From an uncultured Lachnospiraceae bacterium (GTDB lineage Bacteria > Bacillota > Clostridia > Lachnospirales > Lachnospiraceae), in the NCBI GenBank assembly GCA_910576815.1, contig CAJTKA010000008.1:1-64000 (forward strand): a stretch of 64,000 nucleotides of DNA, written 5' to 3'. The notes under the pieces were generated by a model, which was not told where the DNA came from, ran no database searches, and saw only the letters and a program-made list of their open reading frames with translations. Shown here one piece after another: positions 35,474-44,685 of the stretch. Made by a program: the position numbers and the translations under genes. Positions within the stretch are counted from its first letter, which is position 1. Each line of letters opens with the position of its first letter.

Positions 35474-35486
35474 GCGGATTAAGAAA

Positions 35487-35517
35487 TTTATAAGAAATCC
35501 CACGAGTTTTTTATAAG
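35487..35517 (+). promoter_or_regulatory. Direct repeats, possible response-regulator site
   Basis: TTTATAAG occurs at 35487-35494 and 35510-35517, 23 bases apart, on the same strand. This spacing, about two helical turns, is typical for OmpR-type regulators and suggests self-control of the two-component pair that follows. Confidence 0.45.
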
Positions 35518-35570
35518 GACTCACCTTTATGATGTGGGCAGGCTTAAGGATAAGGGGGTAAGATCTTCAA

Positions 35571-36269
35571 ATGAACGAATGTGTGCTGGTGGTGGATGAC
35601 GACAGGGAAATCGTAAAGGCAATCGCCCTTCTGCTGGAAAAGGAAGGGTATCGCGTGGTAAAGGCCTACGACGGCATGGAGGCGCTGCGGATCCTGGCGG
35701 AGACGGAGGTACAGCTCATTATTATGGATGTGATGATGCCGAAGCTGGACGGACTGTCCGCCATGATGAAGATCAGAGAACGCAAAAATCTTCCCATCAT
35801 CGTGCTGAGCGCAAAGACGGAGGACACCGACAAGATTTTAGGGCTCTCCATGGGGGCGGACGATTATGTGGCCAAGCCCTTTAACCCGCAGGAGCTGGCG
35901 GCCCGGGTGAAAAGCCAGCTGCGCAGGTATACGTGTCTCGGCGGAATCCATGCAATGAATGAGGAGGACGAGATCGTAAACGGCAGACTCTGTTACCGCC
36001 TGAAAGAGCGTACGCTCTATGCGGACGGGGAACCTGTCAGACTGACCGCAACGGAGACGAAGATCATCGAGCTTATGATGAAGAACAGGGGCAGGATCTT
36101 TCCGGCGGAAGAGATCTATGAGAGAGTCTGGGAGGATGTGTCCTTTTCGCCGGAGAATACGGTGATGGTGCACATCAGGCACATTCGCGAAAAGATCGAA
36201 CTCAATCCGAAAGACCCAGAATATATAAAGGTGGTGTGGGGCATTGGATACAAAATGGAAAAAAAGTAA
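35571..36269 (+). CDS. OmpR-family response regulator
   Basis: The 232-residue protein has a receiver domain (acidic pocket VVDDDREI, phospho-acceptor Asp in LIIMDVMMPKLDG, Lys in VAKPF) and a winged-helix DNA-binding domain (about 130-230, ending VVWGIGYKMEKK). GGGGG lies ahead of ATG 35571. It overlaps the kinase gene by 26 bases, showing coupled expression. No target outside this operon can be deduced. Confidence 0.93.
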   Translation: MNECVLVVDDDREIVKAIALLLEKEGYRVVKAYDGMEALRILAETEVQLIIMDVMMPKLDGLSAMMKIRERKNLPIIVLSAKTEDTDKILGLSMGADDYVAKPFNPQELAARVKSQLRRYTCLGGIHAMNEEDEIVNGRLCYRLKERTLYADGEPVRLTATETKIIELMMKNRGRIFPAEEIYERVWEDVSFSPENTVMVHIRHIREKIELNPKDPEYIKVVWGIGYKMEKK

Positions 36270-38940
36270 GGTAATTATCAGTTTTGTGGCGTTTGCAACA
36301 GGGTTGACCATGTTGGTCATTCACCTGATGTCGGCGGCGGCTCTGTTCGTGGCCTATGGAGAAAAAGTCTTTGAAGGGCCGTTAGATTATCAGGAAAACG
36401 GGGAGTTTCGATGGATCATCAGCAACAGGCTCTCCGATCTTTTGGGCGTGGCGACAGGCGGGCATACGTATGCGAAATCGGGATATGTTACGGATGCCAC
36501 AGGCGCGCAGTACAAGTACATGGACGAATCCTATCAGGAGTGGACGGATCGTCTCCTAAACGAGTCGTCTGAGGTGCAGGAGGAGGCTGTGATTGAGCAG
36601 TCAGCTTCAACTGCTTATAACAGCGCCGTTTCGAAAGAATTAGGGCTGGCAGATTTGGCGGATTTTGGCGGCAATGTGGATGATTATCTGGCATATCTGG
36701 AGGAACTGAGGGCCAATCAGTATGAGCAGATGCTCAACGAATACGGACTTGCCGCCGGAGGATACGGATGGGCTGATGACAGCAGCTATTATACTTATGG
36801 CTCCGACAGTTATCTCTATGCGGATGAAAAGAGCTTTATGGCGGATATGGCGAAGAATTTAAATCTGCGTTATGCCGTGATTTATCAGAACAAACTGCTC
36901 TATTCAAACATCGAGGCGTATGAGGATAAAGCGGGTCAGGTGTGGGACGGTGAGGATTATGCAAAAGCCCTTGATGCCAAAGCCTATAATTTCACGCTCT
37001 GGTTCAACAAAGAGGGCGACGGCAAGGTAGAGATCGTAAAGGACGGCAGGAAAGAGGATGTGTACGGCGATGGGCTTTACACGGATGCAAGCCGCTGGCA
37101 GGTGCCCGGCTATGCGAATTATAAGCTGGGGGATAAGGCCAGGGACGCGGTCATCTTTCTGGCGGCGGCAAAGAACCCGCAGCGCTATCTGGTGGCAAAC
37201 GAGAAAGGAAGCGGTTATGAAAGCTATGGCGGCAATCTTTATCGCCTGAAAACCAATATGGACTATCTGCAGTATCAGGCGGAGTGGACGAGAAAGTTTC
37301 TGGGCGCGGCCGCGGTTTTACTGTTCATCGCCTTTCTGATGCGAAAGAGCAGAAAACAGGCAGCAGAGCGCATAGGGGGCTTTCTGGGGAAGTTGTGTCT
37401 GGAAATAAAACTTGCCTTGTTTGTCATTCTGTTTCTGGCTGTCGCGGTGAAAGGCTGGGGAGCATTTGGCGAGGCAGTCTGGTATTTCGGTACCAGTGGT
37501 TTTGGCTATTATAACTGGGATGTTTATTTAGGCGGCGATATCGCCTGGCAGTATACCCGCATCGTGATGAGCGGTGTGTATCTGGCGATTTTCTTCTGGC
37601 TCATTTATCTGGCGGCACTGGATGTCCGGTATAACGGGAAGACGCAGAAAAAACCGCTGATCGACCTGTTAAAGATAAAAGATCTCAAATATCCGATCCA
37701 GAAAAGGCTGGTGAGGAGACAGCGCTTGACCTTGATCGCAGAACTTGTATTGCTTATGCTGTTTGCGGCGGCGTTTGTGCTGTACGCATTGGTGGCGGGG
37801 AATCCGGAAACTGCCGATATGATGTATAATGCCGGCTTAGGGCAGATTTATGAGACAGCGGTGGTGGAGGCAGCAGAATATGGACTGTCCGCATGGAGTG
37901 TGGGATCGCCGTTTCTGCTGGTTATGGAAGTGGTCTTTGCCATACTCGCCGTCTTTACGGCGCTGACGGTATGGGGCTTAAAGAAGAACCGACGGCTGGC
38001 CATGGATATCGGCGCGCTCTCAGACCAGATCCTTGCGGTGCGGGAGGGGAATCTCACGGGAGAACTTACGCTGTCTGAGGATACCGACCTGCGGGAGGCG
38101 GCTGACAACCTGAATCAGATTCAAAAGGGATTAGAAACGGCACTGACTGAACAGGTCAATAGCGAGCGGATGAAGGTGGAATTGGTGACAAACGTGTCAC
38201 ATGATATCAAGACGCCGCTCACGTCCATTATCAGTTATGTGGAACTGTTAAGGCAGGAGCAGGATCTGCCGCAGCACGTCAAAGAATATGTGCAGATTTT
38301 AGGAGAGAAGTCGGAACGCCTGAAAAACATCGTACAGGATGTGTTTGAAGTCAGTAAGGCGGCATCGGGGCAGCTGCCGATGCAGATGGAAGTGCTGGAT
38401 CTGAGCAAACTGCTGCGCCAGACCCTTGCGGACATGAATGACCAGATTAGTCAAAGCACGTTGGTGATGCGGACGATGGTCCCGGAGGAACCCGTGTCTG
38501 TGCTGGCGGACGGCCAGAGACTTTACCGTGTGTTCCAGAATCTTTTGCAGAATGCGCTGCACTATTCGCTGGAGGGCTCCAGAGTATACCTGACGCTTGC
38601 CGAAGAAGGCGGGCAGGCGGTGGTGCGTGTCAAAAATACTTCCAGTGTGGAGCTTACGAACAGCAAAGATTTCACCGAGCGCTTTGTGCGCGGCGACGAG
38701 AGCCGCACCGACGGCGGCAGCGGGCTGGGGCTTTCCATCGCTAAGAGCTTTACGGAGGCCTGCGGCGGGAAACTCACCGTGGAGACGGACGCGGATCTGT
38801 TTACGGCGACGGTGCGGTTTGACAGGGCGGAGTCCGCGCATGGACGAGAGAAAGATACTCTGTTTGAGGCAAGCGCATCCGCGCCGGGAATGACGGGCGG
38901 CAAGGAGCCGATTGCGCCGGAGGAGGTGGAGTCGGTATGA
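36244..38940 (+). CDS. Large membrane sensor histidine kinase
   Basis: Start TTG 36244 lies inside the regulator gene, after AGGTGG. The 898-residue kinase has an N-terminal helix (about 13-35), an extracytoplasmic region of 300 residues rich in Tyr, Asp and Ser, then about five helices between 350 and 580, a HAMP-like stretch, HisKA with the phospho-acceptor His near residue 653 (NVSHDIKTPLTSI), and an ATPase domain (NLLQNALHYS, GGSGLGLSI). The C-terminus has about 30 disordered residues. It partners the preceding regulator. TGAC-N7-GTCA copies are at 36305, 38144 and 38439. Confidence 0.92.
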   Translation: MDTKWKKSKVIISFVAFATGLTMLVIHLMSAAALFVAYGEKVFEGPLDYQENGEFRWIISNRLSDLLGVATGGHTYAKSGYVTDATGAQYKYMDESYQEWTDRLLNESSEVQEEAVIEQSASTAYNSAVSKELGLADLADFGGNVDDYLAYLEELRANQYEQMLNEYGLAAGGYGWADDSSYYTYGSDSYLYADEKSFMADMAKNLNLRYAVIYQNKLLYSNIEAYEDKAGQVWDGEDYAKALDAKAYNFTLWFNKEGDGKVEIVKDGRKEDVYGDGLYTDASRWQVPGYANYKLGDKARDAVIFLAAAKNPQRYLVANEKGSGYESYGGNLYRLKTNMDYLQYQAEWTRKFLGAAAVLLFIAFLMRKSRKQAAERIGGFLGKLCLEIKLALFVILFLAVAVKGWGAFGEAVWYFGTSGFGYYNWDVYLGGDIAWQYTRIVMSGVYLAIFFWLIYLAALDVRYNGKTQKKPLIDLLKIKDLKYPIQKRLVRRQRLTLIAELVLLMLFAAAFVLYALVAGNPETADMMYNAGLGQIYETAVVEAAEYGLSAWSVGSPFLLVMEVVFAILAVFTALTVWGLKKNRRLAMDIGALSDQILAVREGNLTGELTLSEDTDLREAADNLNQIQKGLETALTEQVNSERMKVELVTNVSHDIKTPLTSIISYVELLRQEQDLPQHVKEYVQILGEKSERLKNIVQDVFEVSKAASGQLPMQMEVLDLSKLLRQTLADMNDQISQSTLVMRTMVPEEPVSVLADGQRLYRVFQNLLQNALHYSLEGSRVYLTLAEEGGQAVVRVKNTSSVELTNSKDFTERFVRGDESRTDGGSGLGLSIAKSFTEACGGKLTVETDADLFTATVRFDRAESAHGREKDTLFEASASAPGMTGGKEPIAPEEVESV

Positions 38941-39338
38941 GAAAACGGATTTTGGCGTTTGGATTCTGCCTTGGCATAGGTGTGGCGGTGGCATCCTGCG
39001 GGACAGGCGACCGCAGCTTCAGGGAACAGTCGGTATCTGTCATACAGAGTAATCAGCAGGAAGCGACTGGCACACAGGCGGCTGAAGCGCTGAAAGAGCA
39101 GGTTTTGGCACAGATGTCCGACGAAGAAAGGAACTGGATGGGTGGCCTTTCCAAGGAACAGCGTCTGGCGGACTTTAAGAGCCTCTGCGACGGTCTGCGG
39201 GAACATTACCCCTATGCGGAATCGGCGAAACAGCAGATCGGGGCGGATCTGGATGCGCTGGAAACAGAATATCAGCCAAACAGCGGATTGGTGGTGCAGT
39301 ACAGTCTGATAAAGGATAAATGTTTCACATTGTATTGA
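38937..39338 (+). CDS. Lipoprotein, probably 3'-truncated
   Basis: The start overlaps the kinase stop (ATGA). The 133-residue product has a lipoprotein signal with lipobox VASC, then helical segments (DEERNWMGGLSKEQRLADFKSL split over two helices). The part DFKSLCDGLREHYPYAES resembles the start of lipoproteins with an S41-type peptidase domain, but the sequence stops soon after. The relB promoter overlaps its stop codon, which suggests that arrival of the toxin-antitoxin cassette removed the rest. Confidence 0.55.
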   Translation: MRKRILAFGFCLGIGVAVASCGTGDRSFREQSVSVIQSNQQEATGTQAAEALKEQVLAQMSDEERNWMGGLSKEQRLADFKSLCDGLREHYPYAESAKQQIGADLDALETEYQPNSGLVVQYSLIKDKCFTLY

Positions 39339-39363
39339 CGTTGCTTGCAAAACTGGATATACT
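39335..39363 (+). promoter_or_regulatory. Sigma-A promoter of the relB-yafQ cassette
   Basis: TTGACG (39335-39340) and TATACT (39358-39363) are 17 bases apart. An AT-rich palindromic stretch (AATATAATAT ... TATATT) follows, a likely site for autorepression by the antitoxin. Confidence 0.75.
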
Positions 39364-39409
39364 AAAAATATAATATCTTTGTATATTCATTGATAAAGGA
39401 GGCAGCAGC

Positions 39410-39703
39410 ATGGCGAAGACGGCAAATATCAATATCAGAATCGATCCTGAGACAAAAACGAGTGCAGAAGAACTTTTTTCAAGTTTTGGAATTACAATTA
39501 CGGATGCGATCAATATCTTCCTTCGGAAAGCCATCATGGAGGGTGGATTGCCTTTTGAGATGAAGCAGCCGCGTTATAATATGGAGACAGAGACGGCTAT
39601 GAAGGAAGCGCGAGCTATCATGAAGGGGCAGAAAAAGACGAAGCGATATCCTGATGCGCATACTCTTTTTGAGGAACTGGATGCGGAAGGGGATAGTGAG
39701 TAA
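39410..39703 (+). CDS. Type II antitoxin, RelB/DinJ family
   Basis: The 97-residue protein starts with a ribbon-helix-helix (NINIRIDPETKTSAEELFSSFG, shown here in part; key residues NIRID and SAEELF) and has the DinJ hallmark ITITDAINIFLRKA. It binds its own promoter and neutralises a YafQ-type toxin. AAAGGAGG precedes the ATG. Its last base overlaps the start of the toxin gene, which is now broken. Confidence 0.9.
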   Translation: MAKTANINIRIDPETKTSAEELFSSFGITITDAINIFLRKAIMEGGLPFEMKQPRYNMETETAMKEARAIMKGQKKTKRYPDAHTLFEELDAEGDSE

Positions 39704-39980
39704 TGCTGGAATTAGTCACGACGGGACAATTTCGCAAGGATTATAAGCGAGTGAAAAAGAGGGATATGATATGGGACTGTTGGAAGGCGTGATAAACGAC
39801 CTTCTGCAGGAGAAGCCGCTTGAGGAACGCTATCGGGATCATGGACTGGCTGGAAATTATTTCGGTTTTCGCGAATGTCATATTCTGCCGGACTGGTTGT
39901 TGATTTGTGCTGTCGATAAAAATCAACTGATATTGACAGCGTCGAGAACAGGAACACACGCAGATTTATTTGCAAAATAG
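39703..39980 (+). pseudogene. YafQ-type mRNA interferase toxin, frameshifted
   Basis: The frame starts MLELVTTGQFRKDYKRVKKR as in YafQ, then shifts near 39761-39764 where GGG should be GGGG, and the original frame stops soon after. From 39765 another frame supplies the rest: GLLEGVINDLL, RDHGLAG, CHILPDWLLI and RTGTHADLF. The His and Asp residues of the YafQ active site are kept, so a single one-base deletion inactivates it. A read error is possible. Confidence 0.85.
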
Positions 39981-39985
39981 CAGCG

Positions 39986-40666
39986 ATGCAAAACACCACA
40001 ATGAACAACATACTGATTATCGAAGACGAAAAACTGATCCGGGAAGAACTGCAAACCCTCCTCTCAAACGCAGGGTTTGCAGTTTCCTGTGTCACCGATT
40101 TTGAAAACGTATTGGCGCAGATCAAGGCGGAATTGCCCGATTTGATCCTGTTAGACATCAATCTGCCCGCACAAAACGGCTATAGCTTATGTGCCTCCAT
40201 CCGCCGCTTTTCCGAGGTGCCGATTTTGTTTCTCACGGGCCGAAATACCGCAATGGATGAATTGCAGGCTTTGACTTTGGGCGGGGATGATTTTATTTCC
40301 AAGCCCTATAATATCCCGATCCTGCTGGCGAGAATCAATGTGCTGTTAAAAAGGGGACAGGCGGCCGGGCAGTCAGGCTGTCTGACACATGACGGAATGA
40401 CACTTGATCCGGTTGCGGGCACGCTCTCAGCACAGGATCAGGAAATCGAACTGACGAAGACGGAACTTAAAATCATGTATTGTCTGTTTTCGCATGCGGG
40501 CGAGATCGTATCACGGCTGGAACTGGTAGAATATCTTTGGGACAACGAGATCCATATCGACGACAATACATTAAGCGTCAATATCATGCGCATTCGGGAA
40601 AAGCTGCGCGTTCTGGGAAAAGAAGAAATGATCCGCACAAAGCGGGGAATGGGGTATAAGGTATGA
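39986..40666 (+). CDS. BceR-type response regulator
   Basis: A 226-residue OmpR-family regulator: receiver domain with IIEDEKLI, phospho-acceptor Asp in LILLDINLPAQNG and SKPY, then winged helix ending RTKRGMGYKV. The product could start at ATG 39986 or at ATG 40001 (MNNILIIED); neither has a clear ribosome-binding site, unlike other genes here. Followed with a 4-base overlap by its kinase and then by an ABC transporter of the bacitracin-sensing type. Confidence 0.9.
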   Translation: MQNTTMNNILIIEDEKLIREELQTLLSNAGFAVSCVTDFENVLAQIKAELPDLILLDINLPAQNGYSLCASIRRFSEVPILFLTGRNTAMDELQALTLGGDDFISKPYNIPILLARINVLLKRGQAAGQSGCLTHDGMTLDPVAGTLSAQDQEIELTKTELKIMYCLFSHAGEIVSRLELVEYLWDNEIHIDDNTLSVNIMRIREKLRVLGKEEMIRTKRGMGYKV

Positions 40667-41673
40667 GGTTTTCCGATTGGTTACGGGATAAAAGGGCAGT
40701 GCTGCTGGTCTGTTTTGCCGGCGCACTGTTTTTCTCTGCGCTTTTATGGCTGTTTGGGCTGGAAGTCGGAGAAATCTGTCTGCTGCTGCTCTGCTTTTTT
40801 CTGCCAGCGGCGGGATTGCTTTGGTGGGATTATTGGAGAATGCGCAGGCGGCTTACGAATCTTCGGGCTGTGATGGATGCGCTGGATAAAAAATACCTGT
40901 TTGCACAGATCGCGGATGCGCCGACGTCCGCATGGGAGAAGGCATATTTTGACCTGATGAAAACGGCAATGAAAGCCATGACGGATGAAGTGTCAGACGC
41001 AAACCGACAGAGCAGAGAGTATCGGGAATTTATCGAACAGTGGATCCACGAAATGAAGGTGCCGCTCACTGCCGTCAGGCTGCTTTGCGAGAATCATAAA
41101 ACAGAGGAAGCCAGAAAGATCCTCTCGCAGACGGAACTGCTTATGCAGGGAGTGGAGCGGGTACTGTTCTACGCGCGGTTGGGCAGCGTGGAGAAGGACT
41201 ATCTGATCACGGAGGTTTCGCTGAGAGAATGCGTATCGGAAGTGCTTGCGCAGAATAAGCAATTCCTGATCCAGAACAACGTCTGTGTGCAAATGGAATC
41301 ATTGACCTATACGGTCTATAGCGACGCCAAGTGGCTGCAGTTCATGTTAAGTCAGCTCATCGTAAACAGTGTCAAATATCGGGGCACGCAGCCTCTGGTC
41401 ATCACTGTGTCCTCCGGGGAGCAGGAAAACGGGATCACGTTGACTCTTTCGGACAACGGCATGGGTATTAAGGAGAGTGAGATTTCCCGCGTCTTTGAGA
41501 AAGGCTTTGTCGGCAGCAACGGCCGGGCAGGAGACAACGCGACCGGCATTGGCTTGTATTTATGCGATAAACTCTGTGAAAGATTAGGGATCGGCATTGA
41601 GATTCAGTCAAAGGCGGGAGAGTATACAACAGTGCTTCTGCACTTTCCCAAAAGTGATTTCCTGCGGGTCTGA
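40663..41673 (+). CDS. BceS-type intramembrane-sensing histidine kinase
   Basis: The 336-residue kinase has two adjacent N-terminal helices (about 12-55) with almost no external loop, then a coiled stretch, the phospho-acceptor His near residue 129 in QWIHEMKVPLTAVR, and an ATPase domain (SQLIVNSVKYR, DNATGIGLYL). Kinases of this build do not sense drugs directly but follow the flux of their ABC transporter, here encoded downstream. Confidence 0.93.
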   Translation: MRFSDWLRDKRAVLLVCFAGALFFSALLWLFGLEVGEICLLLLCFFLPAAGLLWWDYWRMRRRLTNLRAVMDALDKKYLFAQIADAPTSAWEKAYFDLMKTAMKAMTDEVSDANRQSREYREFIEQWIHEMKVPLTAVRLLCENHKTEEARKILSQTELLMQGVERVLFYARLGSVEKDYLITEVSLRECVSEVLAQNKQFLIQNNVCVQMESLTYTVYSDAKWLQFMLSQLIVNSVKYRGTQPLVITVSSGEQENGITLTLSDNGMGIKESEISRVFEKGFVGSNGRAGDNATGIGLYLCDKLCERLGIGIEIQSKAGEYTTVLLHFPKSDFLRV

Positions 41674-41690
41674 ACGCATATCTGACTGCT

Positions 41691-41758
41691 TATCTTACAA
41701 TTCTGTTAGATAAAATCAAACAATTTCTATACAAAGGAACGCCTCGAACCGCTAGAAT
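41691..41758 (+). promoter_or_regulatory. BceR-type operator and promoter for the ABC transporter
   Basis: TATCTTACA (41691-41699) and TGTTAGATA (41704-41712) form a 9-bp inverted repeat with one mismatch around ATTC. The core TTACA-N4-TGTTA is one base from the BceR consensus TNACA-N4-TGTAA. TAGAAT at 41753-41758 is a possible -10 with only a poor -35 (TACAAA at 41730), as expected for an activated promoter. Confidence 0.65.
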
Positions 41759-41788
41759 AGAATCAAAATCAAAAGGAGGCGTACTTAT

Positions 41789-41842
41789 ATGAGATTTGCA
41801 GATAAAGAAGTGAGGATTGTAGGCGGAAAGGTGGTGCAGTAA
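41789..41842 (+). CDS. 17-residue ORF directly before bceA
   Basis: AAAAGGAGG is followed after eight bases by ATG 41789. The frame reads MRFADKEVRIVGGKVVQ and stops at 41840-41842, three bases before the bceA start codon. The ribosome-binding site is the best in the region, and bceA has none of its own, so translation of bceA may be coupled to it. Whether the peptide itself has a role is unknown. Confidence 0.55.
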   Translation: MRFADKEVRIVGGKVVQ

Positions 41843-41845
41843 CGG

Positions 41846-42619
41846 ATGCAAAATCAAACAACACCTCTGCTCCAAGTGGAGCATATCGAAAAATACTACG
41901 GCAGTCCGGATGCCCTGACAAAGGCACTCGATGACATCAGCTTTGACGTGCGTACAGGAGAATTTATCAGCATTATGGGGGCCTCCGGCTCAGGAAAGAC
42001 GACTTTGCTCAACTGTATCTCTACCATTGACACGGTGAGCGCAGGGCACATTCTCTTAGACGGTCAGGAAATCACGACCATTGCCGAGGAGGAGATCGCC
42101 GCGTTTCGCAGGGACTGTCTCGGCTTTGTCTTTCAGGACTTTAATCTCCTGGACACGCTGACACTTTTGGAAAACATCGCGCTGCCCCTGACGATCGGCA
42201 AGGCGGCGCCGGAGGAAATTGACAGGCGCGTGCATCAGATCGCGCAGAAGCTGGATATCAGCGACGCGCTGCCTAAATTCCCCACGCAGGTATCGGGCGG
42301 TCAAAAGCAGCGGTGCGCCTTTGCCAGAGCGGTGGTCTGCGATCCAAAACTGATTATGGCAGACGAGCCCACAGGAGCCCTGGATTCCCATGCTTCCCGC
42401 ATCCTTCTGGAAGTTATGTCAACCTATAATCAGGAAATGGGCGCCACGATCCTCATGGTAACGCACGACGCCTTCTGTGCCAGCTTTGCCGGCCGCATTC
42501 TTTTTTTGAAGGACGGCCGTATTTTTAATGAAATTTATAAAGGGGAAAAGAGCCGCAGTACCTTTTATCATGAGATTCTGGACGTACTTTCTCTGTTGGG
42601 AGGTGATGCACCGTGTTGA
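41846..42619 (+). CDS. BceA-type ABC transporter ATPase
   Basis: The 257-residue ATPase has Walker A GASGSGKTT near residue 44, signature VSGGQKQR near 152 and Walker B LIMADEPTGALD. It belongs to the MacB/BceA branch that powers membrane release of peptide antibiotics such as bacitracin. It overlaps the permease gene by seven bases. ATG 41846 depends on coupling from the 17-residue ORF. Confidence 0.93.
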   Translation: MQNQTTPLLQVEHIEKYYGSPDALTKALDDISFDVRTGEFISIMGASGSGKTTLLNCISTIDTVSAGHILLDGQEITTIAEEEIAAFRRDCLGFVFQDFNLLDTLTLLENIALPLTIGKAAPEEIDRRVHQIAQKLDISDALPKFPTQVSGGQKQRCAFARAVVCDPKLIMADEPTGALDSHASRILLEVMSTYNQEMGATILMVTHDAFCASFAGRILFLKDGRIFNEIYKGEKSRSTFYHEILDVLSLLGGDAPC

Positions 42620-44685
42620 GAAAACTTTCCCTGCGCAACGCCAAAAGGCAGTTTAGCGAGTATGTGCTCTTTTTTGTGACGCTTGCCTGTGCGGTGGCGT
42701 TTATGTATGCCTTTAACGCCCTGCTCTTTTCTGATATCGTAAAAGCGCTTCCGGAGATGGAGATCCTGCCTTATTTGATCGTAACGGCTTCCGCCCTGAT
42801 CATTCTCATCATGGGCTGGATGATCAGTTATATGATCCATTATATGTTAAAAAGACGCAGCAGAGAGTTTGGCATCTACCTGATGTCTGGCATCCCGAAC
42901 AGGAAACTTGCCACGCTCCTGTTCTATGAAAACAGCATGATCGGGTTGGTGGCCTTTGGCTTAGGGATTGTTTTCGGAATGCTGTTTTCGCAGATTTTGG
43001 AGGCTGTCCTGCTCAATCTGTTCGGTCTGCCCTATACGCTGTATTTTGGCTTTTCCGTGTCAGCTGTTGGCTTGACGCTTCTGTATTTTGCAGCAATGAT
43101 GCTGTATTCCATTCGTAAAAACAGAAAATGGATACGGCGGGTACAGCTTAAGGAGCTGCTCTATTATGACAGAGCCAATGAGAAGGCTCTTGTTTCCGGG
43201 AATGGGTCGGCAGTGCTGCTTTTCTTCCTGTCCGTTTTGGCAGGCGGCGGCGGATGCCTGCTCTTAGCATTGCAGCCCATCGAAGATGGTTATGACGTCC
43301 TGATCGGAACGGTCCTTTTGCTTTTATTCCTGTTCGGTTTTTTTAAAAGTGTGCCGGCGTTTCTTAGTGCGCAGTTTGAGAATCGTACTGCATGGAAATA
43401 CAAAAAGCACAGACTGGTGCCGCTGCGGGGCTTTATCGCAAAGGTCAATTCCACAAGTACCGTGATGGGGGTGTTGTCCATTCTGTTTATGCTGGTGCTT
43501 ACCTTTTTGGGAATCGGCTCCATGATCGGTTTGATGATCACGGAAAAAGTGGAGGCGGGCGTATTTGACGTGATGATTCTGCACAGTGGAGAAATGGGAG
43601 ATTTCTCCCTTTATGACAGTTTCCTTAGGCAGAAGTATGCAGCCAATGGGTATCGTTACGGGATTTATACCAATGGAAAAACAGATTTCCTTGCCGTTCG
43701 GGAGCAGACGGTGATAGAAGCGGGTCGAAAGCCTTCCCTCCTGTTTGCAGAGTTTCAATGGGATACTTGTATGGCACAGAGCGATTATCTGACGCTGCGG
43801 GATCTGCTGGGATATGAACATTTGGAACTCGATCCTGCGCTTAGCTATGTGCATTGTGTTCCGACGATGGCAGAGGGGGTCAGGGCGCTGATGGAAGGGC
43901 AGGGCGGACTAACATGCGGCGGATATGCGTTTGCAGCTGACGGCGTGTTTACCGAAGCTTTTAGTCAGGTCGATGAATATGGCAACGGCTTCGGTTATAT
44001 CCTTGTCGTTCCCGACAGCGCGGTCGAAGATATGAAACTCGTATACAGTGTGTACGCGGCAGTCACCGAAAAGCCGTTAAACACTGCTGATCTGCAGCAG
44101 CTTACGTCTCTTATCGAAAATACGGTTTCCTTAGATCGGGGCATCGCAAAGAGCAATTTCGACGGCGCGCCTACCCTGTTTTATGGTGATTGGGATTTCC
44201 TTTCCGGGAAATGGATGGATAAGGCGGGATACGGTTACCTATACGCCATGCTGATCTGCCTGATATATCTGGCGCTTGTTTTGGAGATGACAGGGGCGGC
44301 TGTTTTAGCGACGCAGGTTCTTGGTGACTGGCAGGAGAAGCAAAGGCAGGAGCGCATCCTGCGGCAGCTTGGCATGGATGCGCGGATGATATTCGGGCTG
44401 AGAAATCGCCAATTGGCGCAGATATTCCTGTTTCCGCTCATTCCTGCGCTAGTCATCAGCATCAGCTTTATCCTGATTTGTGCGCAAAAAATGCTGACAG
44501 GATTTTTTGAACTTCCGCCCGTCGCGGATATTGTCCTGGTCGTTCAATCGTTTGCGGTCTCGTTTTTGATGTTCTCCCTACTCTACGGCATCTATTATGT
44601 CGCGGCAAGGATCAGTTCTCCTGCTTCTCCCTGCGCACAAACATCAACCCAAACGTCCCGATCCCGCAGTTGCTCGACACGGTAG
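42613..44685 (+). CDS. BceB-type ABC permease with an altered C-terminus
   Basis: The 690-residue permease has ten helices with the BceB pattern: helix 1, a group of three (residues about 55-165), more helices near 195-300, a large external domain (about 310-530), and a final group. It starts with GTG or nearby after GGGAGG. The last helix (SLLYGIYYVAARIS) is followed by about 24 residues (SPASPCAQTSTQ and on) that are merely the antisense of the convergent kinase gene, so the natural end is probably lost or replaced. The stop lies 74 bases inside that gene. Confidence 0.9.
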   Translation: MLRKLSLRNAKRQFSEYVLFFVTLACAVAFMYAFNALLFSDIVKALPEMEILPYLIVTASALIILIMGWMISYMIHYMLKRRSREFGIYLMSGIPNRKLATLLFYENSMIGLVAFGLGIVFGMLFSQILEAVLLNLFGLPYTLYFGFSVSAVGLTLLYFAAMMLYSIRKNRKWIRRVQLKELLYYDRANEKALVSGNGSAVLLFFLSVLAGGGGCLLLALQPIEDGYDVLIGTVLLLLFLFGFFKSVPAFLSAQFENRTAWKYKKHRLVPLRGFIAKVNSTSTVMGVLSILFMLVLTFLGIGSMIGLMITEKVEAGVFDVMILHSGEMGDFSLYDSFLRQKYAANGYRYGIYTNGKTDFLAVREQTVIEAGRKPSLLFAEFQWDTCMAQSDYLTLRDLLGYEHLELDPALSYVHCVPTMAEGVRALMEGQGGLTCGGYAFAADGVFTEAFSQVDEYGNGFGYILVVPDSAVEDMKLVYSVYAAVTEKPLNTADLQQLTSLIENTVSLDRGIAKSNFDGAPTLFYGDWDFLSGKWMDKAGYGYLYAMLICLIYLALVLEMTGAAVLATQVLGDWQEKQRQERILRQLGMDARMIFGLRNRQLAQIFLFPLIPALVISISFILICAQKMLTGFFELPPVADIVLVVQSFAVSFLMFSLLYGIYYVAARISSPASPCAQTSTQTSRSRSCSTR

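Noticed and set aside
27753..35475. Insertion sequence
   Set aside because: The inverted-repeat elements are under 200 bases and encode no transposase, so MITE-like is the most that can be said.
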